Shown: positions 7,330-16,592, counted from the first letter of the stretch. The stretch is DNA of 64,000 nucleotides from Extibacter muris (GCF_004345005.1 NZ_SMMX01000003.1:62001-126000); one strand, 5' to 3'. Notes: generated by a model from the sequence alone, not told the origin. Program-made: numbers and translations.

Positions 7330-10248
7330 ATGAGAATAAAACGAATCTGGGTAAATTGTCTGGTCGTAATCATTCTTAGCAGCATTCTTTTAGGCTGTTA
7401 TTCTTATACGAAAAGCGTCCAGACTTCCCTATGGATGCAGAATGCGGAACAGACCCTGGAGATTACAAGTCAAGGCGGCCACGCATTTGAGACGTATATT
7501 GCAATCGAACAGGATCGGGTACATAGTTTAGCCAATAAGATGTCGGGAATCGAATCTCATGAAGACGTCAAAATATTAAATAATCTGAACCTGCTGGGCG
7601 GCGAAACATCTAATTATACCGTTGTTGATCTGGACAATGGAATATTATACTCTAACCGTCTTGATGAGCGGCGTTTACTGAGTATGGAGGAACTGGAATT
7701 CTATCGTACCTTTTCCGGTAAGGGCATCAGAGAAAACTATCTGAATATCTATGATGGACAAAATACCATGGGAGTCTATGAATGTTTTTTGTTTGCCGAT
7801 GGCGCCCACGGGTTAATGCAAAAGGGAGAGAGGGTTTCTGCGCTTTCAAAAGAATTCTCCATATCCTTTTATAATGAAAGCGGTTTTTCCTATATCACCA
7901 ATCAGGATGGGGATGTATTGATCCGTCCATACCATAAAAACAGTAACCGAACATTTTCTAATCTTTTTGATGTGATCGCGGAAGAAAATGATGAGGAAAA
8001 TCTTCGGACTTTCAAGGAAAGTTTGGCAAATGGTCATTCTGGCGTCATCCAATTCTCCTTCAATGGAGCAGAGAACATTGTCACTTTTTCCCCGATAAAA
8101 GTCATGGATGGCTGGTATATCATTTCCGTGATCCCAAGCAGCGTCATCATGGAATATACCGACCACATCCTGCAGTCATCCCAGATATTTATTTTTGCGG
8201 TTTTTATCGTGTTTCTTATTGGCCTTATATTCCTGCTTTTTGAACGACAGAGCCGAAAGCGCATTGAAAAGAAAGAACAGGATATCCAATACCGTGAACA
8301 GTTATTTAGTATTCTTTCGGAAAATATAGACGACGTGTTTTTGATGTTGAACAGCGAGTCTTATGCGGTAGAGTATGTGACGCCCAATGTAAACCGCGTG
8401 CTCGGTATTTCTCCGGATGCGGTGGCAGCGAGTCTTGAATCTTTAGGAAAGGCCACATACACTGAGGAAAAAACCATTTCTTATTCGGATTTGGCTTTGA
8501 TGAAACCTGATCAGTCTATCATTATGGAAAGTGAGCGGACTCATCGGAATACAGGTGAAAAACGGTGGTTTTACGAAACAGTATATCGGGTGGGTGAAGG
8601 TCAATCAGACAAATTTATCGTTGTGCTGTCAGACAGAACCAAGGAACGGCAGAACAAGTTTGCGCTGGAAACGGCATTGAACGCTGCGAATGCTGCCAAT
8701 AAGGCCAAGAGCACGTTCCTAAATAATATCAGTCATGATATCCGGACGCCGATGAATGCAATCGTGGGACTTACCGTGTTGCTGAATCACGATGCCGGCG
8801 ACCCGGAACGGGTAAAAGAATATACGCGAAAGATTACTGCTTCCAGCCAGTACCTTCTGGGGCTGATCAATGATGTGCTGGATATGAGCAAGATTGAGAG
8901 TGGGAAAACCACGTTGAACGTCACGGAGATCAATCTGGCAGAGCTCATAGACGAGCTGGGGACCATGATCCGGCCGCAGGCCAAAGCAAAGCAGCAGGAA
9001 TTTGAGCTTTTTCTGGCAGATGTAACAATGGAGCATTTAATCGGCGACAGGATGCGAATCAATCAGGTGTTGATCAATATCCTGTCCAATGCGGTCAAAT
9101 ATACCCCGGTCGGCGGCAGGATCCAAATGACCGTAACCCAGCTTCCGCAAAAAACAAAAGATTTTGTCCGGCTGCGGTTTGAGGTTCAGGATAATGGCAT
9201 CGGCATGTCGGAAGAGTTCTTACATGTTATTTTTGAACCCTTTGCCCGTGAAATCAACAGTGTGACAAACCAAATCCAGGGAACCGGCCTTGGAATGCCT
9301 ATTACAAAAAATCTGGTGGAGCTGATGGGCGGAACCATTGACGTAAAGAGCAGGCAGGGCGAAGGAAGTATTTTTACTGTCGATTTGGAGCTGCGCATTC
9401 AGGAACAGAATGTGGATGAAAAGTTTTGGGAAAACCACGGGATTACCCATGTGCTGGTTGTGGATGATGATGAAAGCATCTGCATAAATGTAATTCGTGT
9501 CATGGAAGACACTGGGGTGTCTGTCCGGTATGCACTCGGCGGGGATAATGCTATCCGGCAGATTGGAAAAGCTCATCAGGAGGGGATCCCGTTTGATCTT
9601 GTGCTTCTGGATTGGAAAATGCCCGGTATGGACGGTATCCAAACGGCCAGAAAAATCAGGGCCATGCTGCCGGAACATATTCCGATCCTCCTTCTTACGG
9701 CATACGAATGGGATGAGATTGAGGAAGAGGCTCTTGCGGCGGGCATTGATGGCTTCCTGGCAAAACCGTTTTTCCTGACCAGTTTTAAGCAGGCCATTGT
9801 AACGGTCCAGGCAAAGGAACAAAAAATGCCGGGGACAGAGGCTTCGGATCATATACTGGCAGGCATAACAATACTTGCCGCTGAAGATAATGAGCTGAAC
9901 GCAGAAATATTGCTGGAACTGCTGAATATGAACAACGTAGCATGTGATCTCGTCAGCAACGGCAAGGAACTGGTGGAAGCATTCGAGAAATCCGAACCGG
10001 GTCAGTATGATTTGATTTTGACCGATATCCAGATGCCTGTCATGAATGGCTATGTTGCGGCTAGGGCCATCCGTGCCGGCAGCCATACCCGTGGAATGGT
10101 GATTCCGATAGTAGCAATGACAGCCAATGCGTTCGCAGAGGATGTCAAGGAAGCAATGGATGCCGGAATGGACGCCCATGTGGCAAAGCCGATTGACATG
10201 AAGAACCTGGAAGCGGTGATCACAGAACTTGTAAAAAAGAAACATTAG
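7330..10248 (+). CDS. Hybrid sensor histidine kinase with two receiver domains
   Basis: The 972 residues contain, in order: a membrane segment (7-26), an extracytoplasmic sensor region of dCache type (30-280), a second membrane segment (285-304), a PAS domain (325-440), HisKA with phospho-acceptor His469 (NNISHDIRTP) and an HATPase domain (DNGIGM, GTGLGM). Receiver 1 has Asp761 (LLDWKMPGMDG) and receiver 2 has Asp899 (LTDIQMPVMNG). All catalytic residues look intact. GGAGG lies 8 nt before the ATG. It is cotranscribed with the upstream solute-binding lipoprotein. The HPt gene that should follow at 10267 is broken. Confidence 0.9.
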   Translation: MRIKRIWVNCLVVIILSSILLGCYSYTKSVQTSLWMQNAEQTLEITSQGGHAFETYIAIEQDRVHSLANKMSGIESHEDVKILNNLNLLGGETSNYTVVDLDNGILYSNRLDERRLLSMEELEFYRTFSGKGIRENYLNIYDGQNTMGVYECFLFADGAHGLMQKGERVSALSKEFSISFYNESGFSYITNQDGDVLIRPYHKNSNRTFSNLFDVIAEENDEENLRTFKESLANGHSGVIQFSFNGAENIVTFSPIKVMDGWYIISVIPSSVIMEYTDHILQSSQIFIFAVFIVFLIGLIFLLFERQSRKRIEKKEQDIQYREQLFSILSENIDDVFLMLNSESYAVEYVTPNVNRVLGISPDAVAASLESLGKATYTEEKTISYSDLALMKPDQSIIMESERTHRNTGEKRWFYETVYRVGEGQSDKFIVVLSDRTKERQNKFALETALNAANAANKAKSTFLNNISHDIRTPMNAIVGLTVLLNHDAGDPERVKEYTRKITASSQYLLGLINDVLDMSKIESGKTTLNVTEINLAELIDELGTMIRPQAKAKQQEFELFLADVTMEHLIGDRMRINQVLINILSNAVKYTPVGGRIQMTVTQLPQKTKDFVRLRFEVQDNGIGMSEEFLHVIFEPFAREINSVTNQIQGTGLGMPITKNLVELMGGTIDVKSRQGEGSIFTVDLELRIQEQNVDEKFWENHGITHVLVVDDDESICINVIRVMEDTGVSVRYALGGDNAIRQIGKAHQEGIPFDLVLLDWKMPGMDGIQTARKIRAMLPEHIPILLLTAYEWDEIEEEALAAGIDGFLAKPFFLTSFKQAIVTVQAKEQKMPGTEASDHILAGITILAAEDNELNAEILLELLNMNNVACDLVSNGKELVEAFEKSEPGQYDLILTDIQMPVMNGYVAARAIRAGSHTRGMVIPIVAMTANAFAEDVKEAMDAGMDAHVAKPIDMKNLEAVITELVKKKH

Positions 10249-10266
10249 TAGGATGCGGAGGTATTT

Positions 10267-10617
10267 ATGAGTCTGAAGGAATGTTATGTAAAGCTGGGCG
10301 GAGATTATGAAGAAGTATTGGCCCGGCTATTCAGTGAAGATATGGTAAGGTGATTTTTAAAGAAATTTTTAAGCGATGGAACCTACCGTCTTTTGTTAGA
10401 AACGCTATCATAGGAGGATTATCCGGAAGCGTTCCGGGCTGCCCATACGTTGAAAGGAGTCTGTGAAAACCTGGGGCTGTCAGATCTCTGTAAATCCAGC
10501 AGTGTGCTCACGGAAGCGTTGCGGGCGGGGGAACGGCCGGAAAACTTGGATGTTTTAAAAGCTCAAGTCTGTACCGATTATGAGCAGGCCGTTTCTGCTA
10601 TTCAAATGCTTAGTTGA
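10267..10617 (+). pseudogene. HPt phosphotransfer protein with two premature stops
   Basis: One continuous frame of 116 codons starts at an ATG and carries an HPt signature: FRAAHTLKGVCENLGL contains the phospho-accepting His. It is interrupted by TGA at 10351 and TAG at 10411. The frame is preserved across both, so each can be explained by a single base change. It directly follows the hybrid kinase, whose two receivers would need such a carrier. No intact HPt gene is seen in the window. Confidence 0.75.
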
Positions 10618-10958
10618 TTGACGTAGTTCAAAATCTTTTCTTCGGTTGCGGGGTTATGCCATATAACGAAGCAAATAAAGCAATTTATGCCAAATATACT
10701 AAGCAGTACACACCGGATGGCGAGATTCGCTTTTTAGCAGCAAATCCAGACAGCAAAGTAAACAGTGTTGGTACTTTTCTTCTCAATGAACTTGCCAAAC
10801 GGGAGCAGGGTAAGGAAATTTACCTTTACACCGACACAAACTGCATCTATCAGTTTTATGAGCATCGTGGCTTTGAGAGAGTCGGAGATCAAGATATTAT
10901 GCTTGAATTACAAAATGGCATTGACCTTAAATGGTTAATGTATAGAAAGACACTATAG
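10614..10958 (+). pseudogene. GNAT acetyltransferase, C-terminal remnant
   Basis: The open frame encodes the acetyl-CoA-binding and C-terminal part of a GNAT enzyme (GTFLLNELAKREQGKEIYLYT, FYEHRGFERV, ending WLMYRK). The first strands of the fold are missing, and the 5' end abuts the stop of the HPt pseudogene. No ribosome-binding site is visible. It is likely a leftover of a deletion. Confidence 0.6.
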
Positions 10959-10997
10959 AAAGCAAGCCAAATGACTTCTGATTTGTGAGTGAAGAAT

Positions 10998-11254
10998 ATG
11001 CAGAACAACGAATTACTGAATCATTTGGATTAGCTACATACGACTGAATGGGTGAAGTAAGAATCAAGAGAAATATTGCTTTGTATACTGCTCCTGTTGT
11101 TGAGTGGTGCAGGAATAGGATATCTTCTGTTAGGGCATCTATATCAAGAAAAGGAAAGAACTGGTATGTAGCGGTTGATGGGCGTATCATAACGGTCAAC
11201 GCTTATAGTTATACGATCATCACGGCGCATAAGGTACAGGAACAACAAAGATAG
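10998..11254 (+). pseudogene. DUF3781 family gene with nonsense mutation and frameshift
   Basis: The start MQNNELLNHLD is followed by an in-frame TAG and then LHTTE. One base shift later the family body continues in another frame from 11048 (GEVRIKRNIALYT, SRKGKNWYVAVDG, NAYSYTIITAHK). These segments match DUF3781, a small family without assigned function. Two lesions in 90 bases mean it is dead as written. Confidence 0.6.
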
Positions 11255-11289
11255 CAATAAAGAACCGACAGAAAGAGAGGTACAAGAAC

Positions 11290-12018
11290 ATGACTTCACG
11301 AGAAAAGAAAAATAAAGTAATTCAACAAGTTATCAAACCGGCGCTCAAAGAAGCAGGTTTTCACAGCCTTCGAGGAACACAGGCTTTTTACAGTCATAAG
11401 GAATCCTGCACAATCGCCATAAATATCCAAAATTCCCAATTTAACAACAATGTTACCGGGTTTTCCTTCTGGCTGAATATCGTAGTAGATACACCTAAAC
11501 TTTCAGATGAACAACTGCAGGGTGTTGCTTTTTTCAATGAATCTTTTACGGAGTCTTGCTTTTTGCCACATCAAGGCAGGTTGCACCCGCTCCGTGATGT
11601 ACGGGGTTATGTCATTGACGGCTACAAAAACTACAAGCCGATGGATACCCCCTATGAGGAGATTCAAACCATCATTGCAAATGATATGCAGCAGTATATT
11701 ATTCCGGGGCTATCCCAGATTAACAGCATAGCAGATTATCAAGAATGCGTTGCGCTGTGGCAAGAAGAATCAAAAAGTCAATTTGTACGTCTGGTAGATT
11801 ACTTTTTGGAAGCGCATATGCTGACATTACCGTTTCAAAAAGATACTTGGATTGGCACCGTAAATATGAAAGAGCTCGTTGAGAAGCAAAAGACACTATG
11901 CCTTACCACAGATGAAATCATGCAAAATAAATCAATTTATTGCAAGGTGCGTGAATTATCGACGCATCCGCAAGAGGACACATGGCCGTTGATTTGCATG
12001 ACGCTCTCTGCAGAATAA
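11290..12018 (+). CDS. DUF4304 domain protein
   Basis: The 242-residue soluble protein has an N-terminal half that fits DUF4304 (IKPALKEAGFHSLRGTQAFY, then an INIQNSQF strand and FWLNIVVD). The family has no known function. AGAGAGG lies about 9 nt before the ATG. It appears intact, and no neighbour suggests its role. Confidence 0.7.
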   Translation: MTSREKKNKVIQQVIKPALKEAGFHSLRGTQAFYSHKESCTIAINIQNSQFNNNVTGFSFWLNIVVDTPKLSDEQLQGVAFFNESFTESCFLPHQGRLHPLRDVRGYVIDGYKNYKPMDTPYEEIQTIIANDMQQYIIPGLSQINSIADYQECVALWQEESKSQFVRLVDYFLEAHMLTLPFQKDTWIGTVNMKELVEKQKTLCLTTDEIMQNKSIYCKVRELSTHPQEDTWPLICMTLSAE

Positions 12019-12150
12019 GATGACTTGAAATGTGCGGAACTTCCTTTGAGAAGGAGGAGCAAAGAGTGAAAAATAAAGTGGATTTTTGGGCGCACTTATA
12101 TAAGTGTTCATAAAAACCCGTTTTTACAAGTATAGAAAACGGAAAAAATG

Positions 12151-12277
12151 TTAGTTATCGTTGCGTTTCACTAACTTAGAACTATCATAACCAAGACTTT
12201 CAAGGTAAGCAAAAACATTGATTTCGTTCAGAACAACACGCTCTGTATGGGTTTGAGGGTTCATCAGTTCCTCATAG
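12151..12277 (-). pseudogene. Unidentified C-terminal coding remnant next to the IS110 fragment
   Basis: A minus-strand frame ending SLGYDSSKLVKRNDN continues out of the truncated IS110 transposase after a frame change near 12300. The composition looks coding (TERVVLNEINVFAYLESLGYD), but I do not recognise the family. It is probably part of another element into which the IS110 copy decayed. Confidence 0.35.
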
Positions 12278-12961
12278 TCAGTAGGGCAAAACGGTTTCCT
12301 TTCGGAAACCATATAGTAAATGCAGACCATCATCATTCTGTACCATCATCGGTTTCAGGTAATCGACTGCTTTAGCAATCCGGACAGCTTTTTCGTCAAT
12401 GGAATCAGCGGTATGCTCCAGCAGATAAGACATGATTTCAGCTGCTGTCTTGCCGAAAGGGTCAGAAAGCACGCTGGCAATACCGACATTGGAAACAGTC
12501 ATACAGTTTTGGATGCGGTTCTTCTCAGAAGATTTCATACAGATCAGCTTGAAGCGGTATCTGGCAAGTTCCCGGAGCTGGCGGAAATCTTTCGGAGGGA
12601 TAAAGGAACATCTGACAAGGTCAAATCTGTAGAGGTCGGCAATCCATTTGGAATCCTTTTTGTCCGTTTTCTTGCCTTTGATGGCTTTGACATATTTGGG
12701 ATGTGTAAGGCAGACATCGATGTCATCTTCGAGATAATTAAAAATAGGAATCCAATACTTTCCGGTGGATTCCATACAAACATGATAACAATGATTCTCG
12801 ATGAGCCAGTTGTGAAACCTTTGGATATCCGAGTTGATGGTTGAAAAAGATTTTTGTTTGTATTGGGATATCCCGTCCTTGTTAGTGATTACGATGGTTG
12901 CAACGATAACATTTTTGTGGACGTCAAGTCCACAGCAGATGGAGTATTTTAACTTCATCAT
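12278..12961 (-). pseudogene. IS110-family transposase, 3'-truncated
   Basis: The N-terminal DEDD-type catalytic domain is recognisable. CGLDVHKNVIVATIV holds the first Asp, CMESTGKYWIPIFN the Glu, and KTDKKDSKWIADL the last acidic residues. The family normally runs to about 400 residues with a C-terminal transposase_20 helix-hairpin-helix and serine motif. Here the frame ends after about 227 residues. AAGGTGG precedes the start. Immobile remnant. Confidence 0.8.
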
Positions 12962-13108
12962 AAGTATCACCACCTTAAAAAAAAGGAATAGCAACATTGA
13001 CTGTCATCCTGCGACTGAATAAACATGGTTTATTACCAATGATAAGAGTCCGGGCTCAAAGTCCCACTTGTTTGTGCCTTGAGCGAAGCAAAAGGAATGA
13101 TAAAAACT

Positions 13109-13497
13109 ATGAAAACAAAAATGGTTGACGGAACCGTTTATACGGTGAACCGTGCGAGGTAACAAATGGACGTCTGGATATTGACTTTTGTGACAAAACG
13201 GCGGAAGAGGTGCAGGTAATCTTTTCGGCGCCGGAAAACTTACAAGTAATTGAGCTGTTGACGGATGCGGGGGACAAGTTTGGTGAATTGCCGGGCTGGA
13301 CGGTATACGGCGGCGTGATGCTGAACGGGCAGATTAAGACGGCAATCCTTACAAAAGAACCTGACGTGACGGCAGAGAGGATTACAGCAGCGCAGGCGGC
13401 CGCCCTCGAAGCAAAAACGCTGGCAGAAGAGACTGCCGGGAATCTGAACGCAGCTGTAACAGAATTGACAATGGCGATGGCTGGGGGGGTAGCGTAA
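13109..13497 (+). pseudogene. Phage tail-region small protein with frameshift
   Basis: MKTKMVDGTVYTVNRA begins in one frame, and after a missing base near 13153-13156 the product continues in the frame open to 13497 (DIDFCDKTAEEVQVIF and an alanine-rich helical tail). Together with the next small gene this matches the small accessory genes found between tail fibre and holin in Clostridia prophages. It is an inactive prophage remnant. Confidence 0.5.
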
Positions 13498-13631
13498 TGT
13501 TTAGCGAGAACAGTATAGTTGTAAAGGTATGGGTCAAGAACGTAAAAGAGGGGTCTTATACAAGGGAGCAGGTGCCGGAGCTGAGCAACCTGCGCGACGT
13601 GGTGTTGGACGTTCTCGGTCCGGAAGAATAA
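13497..13631 (+). CDS. XkdX-like small phage protein
   Basis: A 44-residue ORF whose ATG overlaps the stop of the preceding gene. The product starts MFSENSIVVKVW and contains YTREQVPELSNLRDVV, the usual form of the tiny XkdX-type protein encoded upstream of holin and endolysin in Firmicute prophages. It is intact, but its phage context is gone. Confidence 0.55.
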   Translation: MFSENSIVVKVWVKNVKEGSYTREQVPELSNLRDVVLDVLGPEE

Positions 13632-13649
13632 GGAAGAGAGGGCTATACA

Positions 13650-13688
13650 GTGAAAGAGATATTAATGCAAGCATATACTATTGTTGCC
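13650..13688 (+). pseudogene. Holin 5' remnant
   Basis: After GGAAGAGAGGG, a GTG starts VKEILMQAYTIV, the typical opening of a clostridial phage holin. The membrane segments that should follow are absent. The sequence passes straight into endolysin-like coding in another frame, which points to a deletion between holin and endolysin. Confidence 0.4.
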
Positions 13689-13740
13689 CGACCGGTACAT
13701 TCAGAAAGGCAGTACGCTTATCTTATAAAAATCACGGCGC

Positions 13741-14053
13741 TGGAGGCGGCAACTGGATAGCCCGACTTCAAGCGGAATGCAACCGGCAAGGTTACTCCAA
13801 TCAGGCTGTAGACGGTGAAAAGGGGCCGAACACGCTGGCCGGAAGCCCGCAGCTTGGCCGGACAAGCCAGGGTAATATTACAGCACTTATCCAGGAGCGT
13901 CTTAACGCACTCGGCTACAATTGCGGAGCCGCTGACGGCATAAACGGGCCAAAGACACAGGTAGCGATTAAGGCATTCCGGCGGGCACACAATCTTGTGC
14001 AGGACGATATTGTCGGTCAGAAGACATGGAGCAAGTTGCTCTTATTATCTTAA
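13741..14053 (+). pseudogene. Endolysin C-terminal cell-wall-binding remnant
   Basis: About 100 residues contain two peptidoglycan-binding repeats: WIARLQAECNRQGYSNQAVDG then GNITALIQERLNALGYNCGAADG, ending VGQKTWSKLL. The amidase or glycosidase catalytic domain that normally precedes them is absent. Together with the two preceding small genes it marks the lysis end of a decayed prophage. Confidence 0.65.
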
Positions 14054-14141
14054 TAGACAATTATAATAATCTTCTTGACATATAAAAGCAGAAGCCCTGG
14101 GTTATTATGCTCAGAGCTTCTGCTTTTAGTCTGCAGGGATT

Positions 14142-14453
14142 TTAATTTACTCCATGTTTGTGAGTTCTGTAATATTTAGCGGGCTCAACGTTATTCTTAA
14201 TTATTTTTCCGCAACATGCACACTTAAGGTGTGTTTCCTGATATATAACACAATCGTAGCCTTTTATAGGGTTTGTATGTGTATATGTGTAGGTCTTAAC
14301 ATGATTGCAAGGGATATGGGTGCACGATGCTGCATTGGCTGGCACTGCTTGGAACCCTAAAGTAAACATTATCGCAATTGCACATAGTATGGCGGCGATT
14401 CTTTTACCTATGTTAGAGTTCCTTTTGTCAATTGTAACATCATTTTTTTTCAT
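14142..14453 (-). CDS. Small secreted cysteine/histidine-rich protein
   Basis: The 103-residue product has a classical signal peptide: a positive start, the hydrophobic stretch AAILCAIAIMFTLGF, and cleavage probably after NA-A near residue 37. The mature part carries CTHIPCNH and CACCGK, a possible zinc site. The start ATG has GGGAG 10 nt upstream. An extended upstream frame exists, but the signal peptide and ribosome-binding site favour this start. The family is unknown to me, and the gene may be phage cargo given its place next to the endolysin remnant. Confidence 0.6.
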   Translation of the reverse strand: MKKNDVTIDKRNSNIGKRIAAILCAIAIMFTLGFQAVPANAASCTHIPCNHVKTYTYTHTNPIKGYDCVIYQETHLKCACCGKIIKNNVEPAKYYRTHKHGVN

Positions 14454-14508
14454 ATACTTTTCTCCCTTCCTGTGGTATAATTTGTTGCTTCTTATCATAT
14501 ACAATTTA

Positions 14509-14538
14509 TTGACAAAAGTACGCAAATGTCTGTATAAT
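14509..14538 (+). promoter_or_regulatory. Near-consensus sigma-A promoter with no intact gene downstream
   Basis: TTGACA (14509-14514) and TATAAT (14533-14538) are separated by 18 bases. The next plus-strand coding sequence is over 1 kb away. A Shine-Dalgarno-like AAAGGAGA occurs near 14597 followed by no ORF. The promoter may have driven an integrase or other gene that has been deleted. Confidence 0.6.
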
Positions 14539-14649
14539 GAGGCGGTTTGTCTGTAAATATGTTGGACATGTAAATTTACGATAAACATGTATATAAAAGG
14601 AGAAATATTGTTTTAAGCAGGGACTCGGAGCGTAACAAATCCGTGGCTT

Positions 14650-14768
14650 TTCCGTGTTGCATTTCGTGTTGCATCGAGTCGCATAACTGCATATTTTACG
14701 GCAAAAACAGAAAATACGTTCTGCATACAGAAAACCCGCAATCCCTCTGTTTACAAGGGGCGGCGAGT
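14650..14768 (+). repeat. Element-end repeat, copy 1 (paired with 50911-51029)
   Basis: About 120 bases resemble a second segment at 50911-51029. Shared landmarks are TTCCGTGTTG, TTTCGTGTTGC, TTCTGCATA and AGAAAACCCGC, followed by an imperfect hairpin. Copy 1 is followed by a tRNA-like 3' end, and copy 2 abuts the 3' end of tRNA-Ala. This placement fits the region between an integrase gene and an attachment site, but no integrase is left at either place. Confidence 0.5.
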
Positions 14769-14791
14769 TTTGTGCAAATATTAAAAATAAG

Positions 14792-14820
14792 CCTTTCGGG
14801 TTCGATTCCGGTCTGCGGCA
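14792..14820 (+). other. tRNA-like 3' end, possible attachment site
   Basis: A T-loop core (GGTTCGATTCC) is followed by eight bases and CGGCA in tRNA-like spacing, with no 5' half upstream. The T-stem has a mismatch. It is best read as a degenerate tRNA 3' fragment left by integration or excision of an element. The parent tRNA is not identified. Confidence 0.4.
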
Positions 14821-14873
14821 TTCGTAAAAAGTGGAGGAAACGTTGATATTACAGCGTTTCCTTTATTTTTGTT

Positions 14874-15230
14874 GTGCGTCTGGCGGCGCACGTTTCTAAC
14901 CGGTGCAAGTCCGGTATCCGCCCGGTAGTGGGAAGGATATAGCCGAAGGCAAGGGTGTCCATCGTGAGGTGGAATCTGAAGGAAGCCGGATGCGGAGAAC
15001 ATACTAACCCGTGGGCAAATCTCTGGTCTGACGGACAGAAATCACATCAGGCTATGCATGAGGGTAAGACTGCAACACAAGTTGAATCCCGATAACTACA
15101 TGGAATCATGTATGGTAAATGTGGCAGATGGATGGAGAGAAAGAAACGTGTGGTACCCAGGGAGGTCTGTATGAAAAGATCTGAAAGGAGTAACCATTGT
15201 ACAAGGAAACGAGGCAGTGCTGAATGTTGT
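14874..15230 (+). mobile_element. Group II intron, 5' RNA part only
   Basis: The segment begins with GTGCGTC, fitting the GUGYG 5' end, and continues through the characteristic domain I stretch (CCGGTGCAAGTCCGGT, GTAGTGGGAAGGATATAGCC, and GAGGTGGAATCTGAAGG). It resembles bacterial group II introns of Clostridia. The reverse transcriptase/maturase gene and the domain V-VI 3' end are missing, so it cannot splice or move. Its right end meets an IS3 remnant. The exact right boundary is approximate. Confidence 0.7.
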
Positions 15231-15272
15231 GGTCAAACCTTTTTGTAACAGTTGTGGCTTAAAAATATCTTT

Positions 15273-15524
15273 TTACGCAATCCGAGCCTGATAAGGTGTT
15301 TGATACCCATTGAAACTGCGGAGCTTAAGCATTTCTTTCATATAATCGTATTCTTCTTTTATTTCCGGGCTTGTCTGGCATTCTTCGCGTAATTGGCTGC
15401 ACCACTTGGAGATACTGGCTTTTGAGACGCCATATACAGATGTGATACTTTTGTAAGTGCGTCCTTCTTCTTCGTGGAGACGGATAATCTTCTTTTTAAA
15501 CTCTGGTGTGTAATTCTGTGGCAT
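15273..15524 (-). pseudogene. IS3-family OrfA fused by deletion to the end of OrfB
   Basis: The 83-codon product begins with the helix-turn-helix of an IS3 OrfA (YTPEFKKKIIRLHEEEGRTY, VSKASISKWCSQLRE). After EMLKLR it changes abruptly to SFNGYQTPYQARIA, which resembles the last residues of an IS3 OrfB transposase. The DDE catalytic core is gone. AGAGG lies 7 nt before the ATG. The whole internal part of the insertion sequence has been deleted in frame. Confidence 0.65.
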
Positions 15525-15662
15525 GATAAGAACCTCTTTTCTCATTGTTTTTATCTTATTAGCCACTATCGTTACAACTTTATTATAGCACTTCACCACA
15601 GGATGTAACAGGACAGGGTTTAGCCGGCATATATTAAAAAAAAAGAAAGAATTAATAAAATT

Positions 15663-16592
15663 ATGAAAGATTATGCAGTTATGTCCCTGGACCTCCATCT
15701 GTTTTTTGCGAGAATTATGAAAGAGCACTCTTTATTTCTGGAGGCAGGGTTTCAGGCAAAAGATACCTGTTTTATAAAAAAAGCGGCATCGTTCCGTGAG
15801 CAGTTTGAAAAAATACTGGAGGAGGCCGTACAGATGGCAAATGGCTTTGTCAGTGCATCCGTATTGGAGTCCGGTGAAATTGTGACTGAATTTACAAGAC
15901 CGGCAGAATGCAAGACTGAACTTCTCACCGGAATACCCATCAACAGCAGGATTACCGAAAAAGAGATGTGCCTGACGCCAGCCTTCCGCGTCAGCGGGAA
16001 CAGGCAGAAATACCGGATTGTATCATGGCTGAATCAAAGGGCTCTGTCCCTGGTTGAACAGCTGATTGCATTCAAAGAAGAGATATTAGAAAATGTGTCA
16101 GTCTGCAGACTGTTCACCGCTAATTATCCCTTATTAATAAAGCATATTCTCCGTGAGGCGAAATTATACCGCACATTTTTGAAAGAACTGGTCATGAAAG
16201 GAACCATCAGCGATCAGTGCATCTATGACACCGAGAAGTTCTGGAATCAGATTATGATGGAGCATGCCCTGTTCATCAGAGGGCTGCTGGATCCGTCCGA
16301 GGAAGAGCTGATTGCGGCTGCCAATGGTTTTGCACAGGACTACAAGAAACTGCTCTGCCATGCCAGAACACAGAATTGCAGGACCATGGATGAGATGACA
16401 CAGAAAGCTTTAAAAGAGACAGAAAAATACCGCGATTTCAAGGCAGCAGGAACAAAGGGGATTACAGAATGCAAGATTTCCTCTATTATTCTGCCGCTGC
16501 TGGCAGACCATGTTCTTCGGGAAGCAAATCATTATCTGAGGATACTGGAGCAGGAGGATTACAAGGCGGGTGGACGTTGTGGAACTATGTAA
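15663..16592 (+). CDS. DUF2935 helical protein, partner of the multicopper oxidase
   Basis: The 309 residues fit DUF2935 (PF11155). The protein is a duplicated four-helix arrangement with repeated His/Glu patterns such as MKEHSLFLEAGF, HILREAKLYRTFL, MMEHALFIRGLL and DHVLREANHYLRIL. The spacing suggests ferritin-like metal ligation, which is inference. No signal peptide is present, so it should be cytoplasmic. The start at 15663 has no clear Shine-Dalgarno; an ATG at 15681 is possible. Its 3' end overlaps the multicopper oxidase start by 23 bases, so the two are translationally coupled. Confidence 0.75.
   Translation: MKDYAVMSLDLHLFFARIMKEHSLFLEAGFQAKDTCFIKKAASFREQFEKILEEAVQMANGFVSASVLESGEIVTEFTRPAECKTELLTGIPINSRITEKEMCLTPAFRVSGNRQKYRIVSWLNQRALSLVEQLIAFKEEILENVSVCRLFTANYPLLIKHILREAKLYRTFLKELVMKGTISDQCIYDTEKFWNQIMMEHALFIRGLLDPSEEELIAAANGFAQDYKKLLCHARTQNCRTMDEMTQKALKETEKYRDFKAAGTKGITECKISSIILPLLADHVLREANHYLRILEQEDYKAGGRCGTM

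Noticed and set aside
9220-10245. A 341-codon minus-strand frame opposite the hybrid kinase
   Set aside because: Antisense to conserved HATPase and receiver domains, with no ribosome-binding site or recognisable domain.
10351-10353. TGA in the HPt gene as selenocysteine
   Set aside because: HPt proteins have no Cys/Sec at this place, a TAG follows 57 bases later, and no suitable hairpin is seen after the TGA. A nonsense mutation is simpler.
12320-12844. A 174-codon plus-strand frame across the IS110 remnant
   Set aside because: Antisense to the recognisable transposase domain on the minus strand.
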